The notes under the pieces are model-generated. The model searched no databases, was not told the origin of the DNA, and saw only the letters and a list, made by a program, of their open reading frames with translations. A stretch of DNA of 27,519 nucleotides from a virus. Within the stretch, counting starts at the first letter, position 1. Every line of letters starts with the position of its first letter. The translations under genes were made by a program, and so were the position numbers. The DNA is taken from positions 36,056-63,574 of the IMG/VR virus record IMGVR_UViG_3300030118_002802, one strand, 5' to 3'. This document shows positions 6,609 to 12,993 of the stretch, one piece after another.

Positions 6609-7402
6609 CGTATTGTATTTACCATATACCGGGTGTAAAAATAGGTGTAACAAACAACGTGTATGACCGTGTTGAAAAGCAACAAGGCTATAGAGACAAT
6701 GAGTATGAAATACTTGAAATGTCAGATGATATAGACTATGTATCTCGTAAAGAAAGAGAACTGCAAATAAAATATGGTTATCCAGTTGATGAAAAACTAT
6801 ATAGTAAATTAAAATGTAATCAAATGAAAATTAATGTAACAGAAATGACTACGACATTCCCTTGTCCAGTCAATAAACTTAAAGGCAGGCTTATGGATAA
6901 CATAGGTATGTCATGGGATACTCCTTTCGGTGAAGTTAAATTAACTAAAAAATCTATTGATTGGATAATACAAAATGTAAAAGACTCTCAGTATACAGAA
7001 ACAAGATGTTATGTATACAACAGAGCTTTTGCTAGATGGTTCGATAACAACGATGCTTATGAAACTAGAACTGGTGGCATCATGATGGACTATAATAAAA
7101 AATGTGAAACAATGTGTAGGTTTGATAAGATAAGACTATGGGCTGAAGACAGAGGCTTATATCACAAAGGCGATCTTAAAACACAAACACTAAAACTAAT
7201 GGAAGAAGCTGGTGAAATATGTAGAGCTGTGCTTAAAAAAGATCAAGATCAAGTTATTGATGGTATTGGTGATTGTGTTGTTGTGCTAACTAATTTAGCT
7301 CATCTTGCAAGTACTAGTATTGAAAATTGTATTGATGCTGCTTACGATGAGATAAAAGATAGAACAGGTAAAATGAGTAATGGAACATTTAAAAAAGATT
7401 AA
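6605..7402 (+). CDS. GIY-YIG-like domain fused to MazG-type NTP pyrophosphohydrolase (265 aa)
   Basis: Two domains. The N-terminal part (residues 1-60) reads MTYCIYHIPGVKIGVTNNVY, with CIY and KIG in place of GIY and YIG, Arg22, and a downstream Glu in SRKERELQIKYGY, as in compact GIY-YIG nucleases. The middle (about 80-165) is not recognised. The C-terminal part (about 172-265) is an all-alpha NTP pyrophosphatase: FDKIRLWAEDRG, KLMEEAGEI (Glu200, Glu201, Glu204) and DGIGDCVVVLTN (Asp223), the usual Mg-binding ExxE...D set. It starts in an ATGA overlap with the hydroxymethylase. In T4 the hydroxymethylase works with gp56, a dCTPase of the same fold superfamily, so dCTP breakdown to dCMP is a plausible role here (inference). 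Confidence 0.75.
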   Translation: MTYCIYHIPGVKIGVTNNVYDRVEKQQGYRDNEYEILEMSDDIDYVSRKERELQIKYGYPVDEKLYSKLKCNQMKINVTEMTTTFPCPVNKLKGRLMDNIGMSWDTPFGEVKLTKKSIDWIIQNVKDSQYTETRCYVYNRAFARWFDNNDAYETRTGGIMMDYNKKCETMCRFDKIRLWAEDRGLYHKGDLKTQTLKLMEEAGEICRAVLKKDQDQVIDGIGDCVVVLTNLAHLASTSIENCIDAAYDEIKDRTGKMSNGTFKKD

Positions 7403-7404
7403 TT

Positions 7405-7713
7405 ATGTCAGATAGAGAAATTATGGACGCTAAAAACGGTATCGTAGCTAGAAAGTCTTATGGCTTTAGAGATACAGTAGTTAAAAACGTTGTTGATAAG
7501 TTTGTTAAAAGATCAGATGTTGGTTATGAAAAGTACGGACAAACATTACACGACGAAAGAACTTCTGGTATTAAAAACCTAGTTGATTATTTAAATGATA
7601 TACAAGAAGAGCTTATGGATGCGATACTGTATATTCAAACAGCTAGAGAAGAGCTTAGAGATTTATCAGAAGAAGCTATGATAGATAAGTTCAGAGATGA
7701 AGAGGAAATATAA
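7405..7713 (+). CDS. MazG-like / all-alpha NTP pyrophosphatase family protein (102 aa)
   Basis: Probably a small nucleotide pyrophosphohydrolase or a diverged relative. Seen: VDKFVKRSDVGYEKYGQTL followed by YLNDIQEELMDAILYI with Glu-Glu and Asp in helical register, typical of MazG-like phage proteins. It then has a charged helical tail. The last 17 bases overlap the endonuclease gene. Having two such domains side by side, right after a dCMP hydroxymethylase, suggests control of a specific dNTP pool. The substrate cannot be told from sequence. Confidence 0.65.
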   Translation: MSDREIMDAKNGIVARKSYGFRDTVVKNVVDKFVKRSDVGYEKYGQTLHDERTSGIKNLVDYLNDIQEELMDAILYIQTAREELRDLSEEAMIDKFRDEEEI

Positions 7714-8146
7714 ACGTAAACGAGGTCCTGTCGTTTCAAAAAAAGTCACATACGATGGGATTAAGTTTGCATCCGGTTTAGAACGTTACATGTACCAAGT
7801 ATTAAAGAAAGCTAAAATACACGCCGATTATGAAGGCTGTACGTTTACTTTACAAGAAGGCTTTATGTTAAATAATGAAAGCTACGAAAGACAAAGTAAT
7901 GGTAAAGGTGAAATGGTTAATAGAGGTTGTAAAAAAATATTACCAATTAAATATACACCAGACTTTGTAGGTAGTTCATTTATAATTGAATGTAAAGGTA
8001 GAGCTAACGAAAGCTTCCCAATGAGATGGAAAATGTTTAAAAAATATGTTAATCACAAGATGTCTCATGTAACTTTATATAAACCTCAAAATCAAAAAGA
8101 GTGTGACAAAGTAATAGAATTAATAACTAAAAAAAATAAAAGATGA
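7697..8146 (+). CDS. T7 endonuclease I-like Holliday junction resolvase (149 aa)
   Basis: Predicted structure-specific PD-(D/E)XK nuclease that resolves branched replication and recombination intermediates and may degrade host DNA. Seen: a basic N-terminus (MKRKYKRKRG), FASGLERYMYQVLKKAKI with Glu29 (T7 gp3 has FRSGLE), then IKYTPDFVG with Asp89 and FIIECKGR with Glu98 and Lys100. These match the four catalytic residues of T7 endonuclease I, and length is the same (149 aa). A 40-residue insert between the SGLE and PDF motifs is longer than in T7. DUF1064-type phage nucleases have a similar motif set and are the alternative. The stop overlaps the next start (ATGA). Confidence 0.8.
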   Translation: MKRKYKRKRGPVVSKKVTYDGIKFASGLERYMYQVLKKAKIHADYEGCTFTLQEGFMLNNESYERQSNGKGEMVNRGCKKILPIKYTPDFVGSSFIIECKGRANESFPMRWKMFKKYVNHKMSHVTLYKPQNQKECDKVIELITKKNKR

Positions 8147-8286
8147 AAGTAAAAAATTGGGAAATAAGTCTTGGTTTTTACCCTGGTATTTTAACAGGGT
8201 TTAGATCTTATCAAGAACAAAATAAAACAAATCATGTATTGTACATACCTTTTATTGATGTGTGCGTAACACTACACAAACAATGA
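8143..8286 (+). CDS. Small hypothetical protein upstream of the reductase (47 aa)
   Basis: The ATG at 8143 overlaps the endonuclease stop, and its own stop overlaps the reductase ATG at 8283, so it is bracketed by two ATGA couplings and is very likely translated. The product starts MKVKNWEISLGFYPGILTGF and ends with HVLYIPFIDVCVTLHK, an aromatic, beta-rich small protein. From memory, similar WEISLGFYPG proteins sit next to nucleotide-metabolism genes in other marine phages, but I cannot name a function. Confidence 0.72.
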   Translation: MKVKNWEISLGFYPGILTGFRSYQEQNKTNHVLYIPFIDVCVTLHKQ

Positions 8287-10154
8287 TAGAGCTTAACAAT
8301 AAAATACTCTCGGATATAACTGTGCACATGAAGTATGCTAAGTATATCCCTGAGTTAAAACGTAGAGAAACTTGGGAAGAGTTAGTTGATCGTAATAAAG
8401 CTATGCACATACGTAAATACCCAAGTCTAAAAGAACAAATAGAAACTAATTATAAATATGTTTATGAAAAGAAAGTCTTACCGTCAATGCGATCGTTGCA
8501 ATTCGGTGGCAAGCCTATTGAAATTAGTCCTAATAGACTTTATAATTGTGCCTACTTGCCTATTGATCATATTGATGCTTTTAGTGAAGTTATGTTTTTA
8601 CTGTTATCAGGTTGTGGTGTAGGTTATTCAGTACAATTACATAGCATTAAAAAGTTACCAGAAATAATAAAACCACACGCTGTAAGAAAACGTAGGTTTG
8701 TTATAGGTGATAGTATTGAAGGTTGGTCTGATGCTATTAAAGTATTAATGAAGTCTTATATGGGTAACAAACGTTCTTCTAAAATAAAGTTTGATTACTC
8801 AGATATAAGACCTAAAGGTGCTAGACTAGTTACATCAGGTGGTAAAGCACCAGGTCCTCAACCTCTGAAAGAGTGTATTGTAAAAATTAAAGGTATATTA
8901 GATGCAAAACAAGACGGTGAAAAACTTACTAGTGTTGAAGTACATGACATTGTGTGTCATATCGCTGACGCTGTGCTTGCTGGCGGTATTCGTAGAGCTG
9001 CTCTTATTAGTTTATTTTCGGCTTACGACGAAGAAATGATTGCTTGTAAGTCAGGTAATTGGTGGGAAACAAACCCACAAAGAGGTAGAGCTAATAACTC
9101 TGCCGTGCTTATGAGACATAAAATAACTAAAGAGTTTTTCCTAGACTTATGGAAACGTATAGAGCTGTCTGGTAGTGGTGAACCTGGTATATACTTTAAT
9201 AACGATAAAGAGTGGGGTACTAATCCGTGTTGTGAAATAGCATTAAGACCTTTTCAGTTTTGTAACTTATGCGAAGTAAACGTATCAAATGTAGTTGATC
9301 AAGATGATTTTAATTCAAGAGTTAAAGCTGCTGCATTTATAGGTACATTACAAGCTGGTTATACAGAGTTTCATTATTTAAGAGAGATATGGCAAGAGAC
9401 AACAGAACGAGACGCGCTTATAGGTGTGTCAATGACAGGAATAGGGAGTGCCGCTGTGCTCCAGCTGGATATGAAGGAAGCTGCAAATATAGTAAAAGCG
9501 GAAAACAGAAGAGTAGCAAATCAAATAGGGATAAACCAAGCAGCACGTACAACATGCGTTAAACCTGCAGGGACGACATCTCTTGTACTTGGAACATCTT
9601 CTGGTATACATGCATGGCATAATAAATATTATATCCGTAGAATGCGTGTAGGTAAAAATGAAGCTATATATAATTATTTAAAAGCTAATCACCCAGAACT
9701 TATACAAGACGAATATTTTAGACCACACGATACTGCTGTTATTGAAATACCACAATCAGCACCTAAAGGTTCTATAATTAGAACTGAGTCTGCATTTGAT
9801 TTATTAGAGCGTGTTAAACGTGTAGCTACAGATTGGGTTGTTACAGGTCATAAAACTGGTAGTAATACACATAATGTATCTGCTACAATAAGTTTAAAAG
9901 AAAAAGACTGGGAACCTGCTGGTGAATGGATGTGGAAAAACAGAGATAAGTATAATGGTTTATCTGTATTACCTTATGACGGTGGTACATACACTCAAGC
10001 TCCTTTTGAAGATATAAACAAAGCTAAGTATGATGAAATGACTAAGCTACTTCAAGATATAGACTTAACTAAAGTTGTTGAAGAGTTTGATAACACAGAT
10101 CTATCCGGCGAATTGGCTTGTGCCGGTGGTTCTTGCGAAGTAACAAGCCTATAA
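8283..10154 (+). CDS. nrdJ: Class II (adenosylcobalamin-dependent) ribonucleotide reductase (623 aa)
   Basis: Reduces ribonucleotides to deoxyribonucleotides with a B12 cofactor; no separate small subunit is needed. Seen: VLPSMRSLQFGG, then YNCAYLPIDHIDAF with Cys89, LLLSGCGVGYSVQ, the active-site NPCCEIALRPFQFCNLCEVN, ARTTCVKPAGTTSLVLGTSS followed by GIHAWH, and the C-terminal CAGGSC with Cys613 and Cys618 as the redox-shuttle pair. It matches the monomeric NrdJ/RTPR type and is shorter than the roughly 740 aa Lactobacillus enzyme. The ATG at 8283 overlaps the preceding stop; a longer start at 8262 lies inside that gene. A block near 9420-9610 has unlike codon use (see findings). Confidence 0.93.
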   Translation: MIELNNKILSDITVHMKYAKYIPELKRRETWEELVDRNKAMHIRKYPSLKEQIETNYKYVYEKKVLPSMRSLQFGGKPIEISPNRLYNCAYLPIDHIDAFSEVMFLLLSGCGVGYSVQLHSIKKLPEIIKPHAVRKRRFVIGDSIEGWSDAIKVLMKSYMGNKRSSKIKFDYSDIRPKGARLVTSGGKAPGPQPLKECIVKIKGILDAKQDGEKLTSVEVHDIVCHIADAVLAGGIRRAALISLFSAYDEEMIACKSGNWWETNPQRGRANNSAVLMRHKITKEFFLDLWKRIELSGSGEPGIYFNNDKEWGTNPCCEIALRPFQFCNLCEVNVSNVVDQDDFNSRVKAAAFIGTLQAGYTEFHYLREIWQETTERDALIGVSMTGIGSAAVLQLDMKEAANIVKAENRRVANQIGINQAARTTCVKPAGTTSLVLGTSSGIHAWHNKYYIRRMRVGKNEAIYNYLKANHPELIQDEYFRPHDTAVIEIPQSAPKGSIIRTESAFDLLERVKRVATDWVVTGHKTGSNTHNVSATISLKEKDWEPAGEWMWKNRDKYNGLSVLPYDGGTYTQAPFEDINKAKYDEMTKLLQDIDLTKVVEEFDNTDLSGELACAGGSCEVTSL

Positions 10155-10169
10155 TTTAAATTTAATATT

Positions 10170-10370
10170 ATGTATTCAGAAAACAAAGTAATTCAACTGT
10201 TAGCTCAAATGGAAAAAGAGTTTGAGAACTGCGTATTTGACGCTGAAAAGTTTGTAGAAGGTAACAACTCTGCAGGCACGAGAGTCAGAAAGTATATGCA
10301 GGTTATAAAGAACTTAGCTCAAGAAGTTAGAGTTGAAGTTCAACAACAGAAGAACTCTGTTTTAGCGTAA
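10170..10370 (+). CDS. Short histone H1-like (Hc1 family) protein (66 aa)
   Basis: Small basic helical protein of the type found in Bacteroidetes, proposed to bind and compact DNA. Seen: an N-terminal helix (KVIQLLAQMEKEFENC), then KFVEGNNSAGTRVRKYMQ, followed by NLAQEVRVEVQQQK. The G-N-x-(S/A)AGTR-x-RK core followed by a helical E-R/E-Q-K tail is what I recall for the short Hc1-like proteins of Bacteroidetes. It is the last gene before the terminator at 10374, 15 bases after the reductase. It may package phage DNA or alter the host nucleoid. Assignment is by pattern memory, not a search. Confidence 0.68.
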   Translation: MYSENKVIQLLAQMEKEFENCVFDAEKFVEGNNSAGTRVRKYMQVIKNLAQEVRVEVQQQKNSVLA

Positions 10371-10373
10371 AAC

Positions 10374-10399
10374 AAAAGGGGCTAACGCCCCTTTTTTTT
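10374..10399. terminator. Bidirectional intrinsic terminator between convergent gene blocks
   Basis: AAAAGGGGC - TAAC - GCCCCTTTT forms a perfect 9-bp stem with a 4-base loop, followed by four more T on the + strand (T8 in total). On the - strand the A run gives four T after the stem. It ends the rightward block after the Hc1-like gene and the leftward block after the 32-aa membrane peptide, whose stop codon (10398-10400) touches it. Confidence 0.9.
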
Positions 10400-10496
10400 A
10401 TATCCACTTATCAAGATCTTTATCTTTTATTTTAATATTAAGTTTACCTACAAAAAGCAAACCTATTAAAGCTATTATAAAACAATTAGGACACAT
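10398..10496 (-). CDS. Small single-span membrane peptide (32 aa), candidate lysis accessory
   Basis: The ATG (10496-10494) overlaps the endolysin stop as TAATG, and the frame ends at the terminator. The product starts MCPNCFIIALIGLLFVGKLN and ends in a charged KIKDKDLDKWI tail: one hydrophobic helix with a CPNC pair in front and a charged tail. Position directly after the M15 endolysin and the TAATG coupling suggest a holin-like or other lysis accessory. At 32 residues chance remains possible. Confidence 0.5.
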   Translation of the reverse strand: MCPNCFIIALIGLLFVGKLNIKIKDKDLDKWI

Positions 10497-10957
10497 TATA
10501 TATGTATGTATTTAGTTCTGCCATTTATTTTCTTAGCAATAGTTAATTTTTTTCTATTATCTCTATGCGTTACGTAACTAACATGAACCCAGTTTGGATT
10601 ATCATCTGTACCAAACTCCCATATTAATTGATCAAAGTCTAAATTATCTTTTATAAAGTGAAACATTTCTGCATTTGTTTTATGTTTAAATGTATCATCA
10701 ATATCTATAGCTTGACCTTTCATGTGCTGTGATCTAGTACTACCACCTATAGCAGTGTTTACTGGTTTACCTCTAAAAAAACTATTTATTTTTATAGGCC
10801 CACCAACCCACTTTCGAAGAGGTTCAAATATGTTTTCGGCTATAGCCTTCATACATTTTAACTGTTCTTCGTTAGGTGTATTATCTAAATCTAATCTCTC
10901 GCCTGTTCTACTGTAAGTTCCTTCTTTCCAACTTACATGCTTACTTATTCTTTCCAT
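10496..10957 (-). CDS. M15A-family peptidase, probable endolysin (153 aa)
   Basis: Predicted Zn-dependent D-Ala/L-Ala type peptidase that cuts peptidoglycan cross-links at lysis. Seen: FEPLRKWVGGPIKINSFFRG, SQHMKGQAIDID with His78 and Asp85, LIWEFG with Glu114, and PNWVHVSY with His125. His, Asp and His are the zinc ligands and Glu114 the likely general base of the M15A (PF08291) fold. There is no signal peptide, so a holin would be needed. It lies at the 3' end of the - strand virion operon, with a 32-aa membrane peptide after it, as in a lysis cassette. Its start abuts the stop of the upstream basic protein. Confidence 0.9.
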   Translation of the reverse strand: MERISKHVSWKEGTYSRTGERLDLDNTPNEEQLKCMKAIAENIFEPLRKWVGGPIKINSFFRGKPVNTAIGGSTRSQHMKGQAIDIDDTFKHKTNAEMFHFIKDNLDFDQLIWEFGTDDNPNWVHVSYVTHRDNRKKLTIAKKINGRTKYIHI

Positions 10958-11128
10958 TTATTTTTTCTTTTTACCTCCACCAAATTTGCTTGGACCACCA
11001 GCTCTAGTACATCTTACGCCCCAGCCAGAAGCATAAGCACTAGGCCAAACTTTAAATTTACGTTTTGCCGCAGCTTTGCAAGCTGCAGATATTTTTTTAA
11101 ATACAGGTTCTGCTTGTTTAAATGCCAT
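10958..11128 (-). CDS. Small basic phage protein, KVWPSAYAS type (56 aa)
   Basis: A 56-codon frame fits exactly between its neighbours. It begins MAFKQAEPVFKKISAACKAA, has KFKVWPSAYASGWGVRCTRA in the middle and ends GGGKKKK. The WPSAYAS...V+C+R motif recurs in small basic proteins of marine phages and of large algal viruses (memory). The very basic, Gly/Lys-rich tail suggests a DNA-contacting virion protein. It shares the MAFK start with four nearby genes. Function unknown. Confidence 0.75.
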   Translation of the reverse strand: MAFKQAEPVFKKISAACKAAAKRKFKVWPSAYASGWGVRCTRAGGPSKFGGGKKKK

Positions 11129-11134
11129 AATTAA

Positions 11135-11425
11135 TTATTTTTCTCCACATTTTTTACTAGGGTTACCAACTTGTACCCAATTTTCTTTTTCAAACCAGTC
11201 ACGTAATGTAGCTCCTTTTTTACGAGCTCCTTTAACGTATGACTTACTTGATCTTTTATACTTACCACCTTTAGCTGCAGATCTTTTAGCCCTTACGACT
11301 CTAGCTCTTTCAGCTTTACTCATGCTACGAACTTTAGCAGCAGGTAGACATACTTTTTTAGTACCTCCTCCTTTTACTTTGCTTTTTTTCTTTTTAGCAA
11401 GTGGTGATGTCATTTTAAAAGCCAT
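11135..11425 (-). CDS. Basic phage protein, DUF5872-like (96 aa)
   Basis: Starts MAFKMTSPLAKKKKSKVKGG. It has KKVCLPAAKVRSMSKAERA, then AKGGKYKRSS and GARKKGATLRDWFEKENWVQ, followed by VGNPSKKCGEK. The KGxxLRDWFxKExWVxVxxPxKxCG end is one I associate with DUF5872, seen in phages and nucleocytoplasmic large DNA viruses (memory, not searched). It is strongly basic and probably a virion component bound to DNA. It lies six bases upstream of the 56-aa basic gene in the same block. Confidence 0.75.
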   Translation of the reverse strand: MAFKMTSPLAKKKKSKVKGGGTKKVCLPAAKVRSMSKAERARVVRAKRSAAKGGKYKRSSKSYVKGARKKGATLRDWFEKENWVQVGNPSKKCGEK

Positions 11426-11426
11426 A

Positions 11427-11594
11427 TTATCTACCTTTAGTACTCATATTAGTACCTCTTCTACTTAAATTATTATTCATACCAAATATTTTTTTTACAC
11501 CTTGTATTAAGTATTTACCTGGATACCAAGTGTTTTTTCTTCTTCTAGCTCCTCTTAATTGACCGTCTCTTGGTCCTGCCATTTTAAATGCCAT
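11427..11594 (-). CDS. Small basic hypothetical protein (55 aa)
   Basis: A 55-codon frame between two basic genes. Product: MAFKMAGPRDGQLRGARRRK, then NTWYPGKYLIQGVKKIFGMN and an Asn/Arg-rich tail ending STKGR. The upstream 20 bases and first five codons closely match those of the gene at 11425 (TAATATGGC-TTTAAAATG). It has no known domain. Very basic, likely structural or DNA-associated like its neighbours. Coding status rests on tight spacing and the shared start signature. Confidence 0.65.
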   Translation of the reverse strand: MAFKMAGPRDGQLRGARRRKNTWYPGKYLIQGVKKIFGMNNNLSRRGTNMSTKGR

Positions 11595-11595
11595 A

Positions 11596-11889
11596 TTATT
11601 TCTTTTTTCTAGTTCTTTTTAATTGTGCTTTAGCAGCTTTAGCCATTGCAGCTTGTCTAGGTTTTTTACCAAATCTAGCTCTCTGTTCAAGCACTGTTAA
11701 TATTTGTATCTTTCTAGCATAAGGTTTACTTATACGTTTTACTTTTGCTATTGTTTTTCTAGCATCTTCTACTGTAGCATATTTAATACTAACAGTATCT
11801 TTAGGGTTTTCATCAGTATAAAGTCTTCTTCCGCTACCTTTTGGTTTCTTTCCTGTTCCTACTTTAGGATCTTTTCTTTTTCTTGGCAT
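11596..11889 (-). CDS. Basic phage protein, DUF5824-like (97 aa)
   Basis: Starts MPRKRKDPKVGTGKKPKGSG, then RRLYTDENPKDTVSIKYATV followed by EDARKTIAKVKRISKPYARK, QILTVLEQRARFGKKPR and a Lys/Arg tail. The KPKGSGRRLYTDENPKDTV...ILTVLEQRA pattern is the one I recall for DUF5824, a family found in marine phages and large algal viruses. No enzymatic motif is visible. High positive charge and location in a block of basic proteins suggest a virion or nucleoprotein role. It overlaps the upstream gene by 26 bases. Confidence 0.75.
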   Translation of the reverse strand: MPRKRKDPKVGTGKKPKGSGRRLYTDENPKDTVSIKYATVEDARKTIAKVKRISKPYARKIQILTVLEQRARFGKKPRQAAMAKAAKAQLKRTRKKK

Positions 11890-12046
11890 TTGCTGTTTGC
11901 ATATTTATAAACCAGTTAGCTAATTGCTTGTCTCTTGCTGTTGCTCCTTTTCTAGCTTTTAACTTTCTAGCTTTAGTTATTGTTACATCACCACCGTATA
12001 GTTTTGATATACGTGCTTTTAATACACCTCTATAAGCTTTAGGCAT
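11864..12046 (-). CDS. Small basic hypothetical protein (60 aa)
   Basis: Starts MPKAYRGVLKARISKLYGGD, has KARKLKARKGATARDKQLAN followed by WFINMQTANAKKKKRS. It is very basic, with a helical C-terminal half. It overlaps the genes on both sides (26 and 8 bases). I do not recognise a family. Spacing, strand and composition match the surrounding basic genes, so it is probably part of the same virion-associated set. Confidence 0.65.
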   Translation of the reverse strand: MPKAYRGVLKARISKLYGGDVTITKARKLKARKGATARDKQLANWFINMQTANAKKKKRS

Positions 12047-12497
12047 TTTTCTTTTTATCTTTACCTAAACGTTTTCTAACTATATTCATTGTTGTTTTCA
12101 TTTTTCTAGCATAGCTAGGATTTTTACCTCTATTAAAAACAACTTGTTGGTTTAAACTACCTATTATTCTTTTAAGATTACCTCTTCTTGTTTTAATTAA
12201 CCAGCTAGCTAAACCACTTGCTGATAAACTTTTAAATTTACCTTTAGCATCCGGTGCATCTGAGTGTTTAAAATCACCCATCTTTTTTGATTTCTTTTTA
12301 AAAACTTTTTTTGTTTTTATATTAGTATCATAACCTTTAGCGTCTTCTGCTTTTTCTTGTTCATAATCACTAACTTGACCCTTATGTAAAGTCATATCAT
12401 CGGCGATATGAAAACCTCTCTTTTTAGCATATTCTTTTGTAACTGGACCACTAGGTATCCTGTAAAGCTCAGATATATCTTTTAGTTTAAATGCCAT
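12039..12497 (-). CDS. Basic phage protein (152 aa)
   Basis: Starts MAFKLKDISELYRIPSGPVT and ends with a helical basic domain: SLSASGLASWLIKTRRGNLK, RIIGSLNQQVVFNRGKNPSY, ARKMKTTMNIVRKRLGK. The LAxWLIKTRxGxxKRIxGSLNQQVVFNRxKxPxYAxKM pattern is one I have seen in marine phage genomes without a named function. The middle is lysine-rich and probably flexible. It carries the MAFK start shared in this block. Likely virion-associated. Confidence 0.68.
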   Translation of the reverse strand: MAFKLKDISELYRIPSGPVTKEYAKKRGFHIADDMTLHKGQVSDYEQEKAEDAKGYDTNIKTKKVFKKKSKKMGDFKHSDAPDAKGKFKSLSASGLASWLIKTRRGNLKRIIGSLNQQVVFNRGKNPSYARKMKTTMNIVRKRLGKDKKKNA

Positions 12498-12506
12498 AAT
12501 ATTATT

Positions 12507-12992
12507 TTAACAATTCCACCTACGTCTTGCAGCTAAACCTCTTTTACTTTTCCAACCTTTTGATCTAGCACAAAACGATTTTCTACGTTTAGCAGCCTTA
12601 CTACCTTTCTTTAATTTAGAAGGTGGTGTTGTTACCGCTGTTTTTAATTTACTACCTGGATTTTTACGTCTATATTCTCTTACACCTTTTTCAGTCATAC
12701 CACCACCTGCTTTACCACCAGTGCCTGTAGACTTAGCTTTATTAAAGTTTTTACCAGGGCCTATAGTTCTACGAACATCAGGTTTTCTTTTTCTCTTTTT
12801 TCTTTTTTTTGTAAATGGTCTTCCTTCAGCATCAGTAAAAGGTTTAGCAGGAAACAAGTCATGATATTCTTCATGTTCTGTTTCTGTTTTAAACTTATTA
12901 TGAGGTTTCTTTTCCTCACTAATAACTTTACCTTTTTGTATTTTAACTTTGTAACCCATGTGTTTAAATGGGTTGTTCATTATAAAAGCCAT
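12507..12992 (-). CDS. Basic phage protein with DUF6321-like C-terminus (161 aa)
   Basis: Starts MAFIMNNPFKHMGYKVKIQK, continues with a lysine-rich linker (TKKRKKRKRKPDVRR), and ends with GGGMTEKGVREYRRKNPGSK, LKTAVTTPPSKLKKGSKAAK and RRKSFCARSKGW followed by RRRWNC. The GxxxGxREYxRxxxGSxLKxxV...RRKSFCARxxGW...RRxWxC pattern corresponds to DUF6321, known from phages and large algal viruses (memory). Three Cys/His-like positions could bind metal. This is the longest member of the basic block. It begins one base after the stop of the upstream structural gene. Confidence 0.78.
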   Translation of the reverse strand: MAFIMNNPFKHMGYKVKIQKGKVISEEKKPHNKFKTETEHEEYHDLFPAKPFTDAEGRPFTKKRKKRKRKPDVRRTIGPGKNFNKAKSTGTGGKAGGGMTEKGVREYRRKNPGSKLKTAVTTPPSKLKKGSKAAKRRKSFCARSKGWKSKRGLAARRRWNC

Positions 12993-12993
12993 A

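Noticed and set aside
11076-11468. + strand 130-aa frame opposite the basic proteins
   Set aside because: Its Phe/Leu-rich sequence is the complement of the lysine-rich proteins on the - strand.
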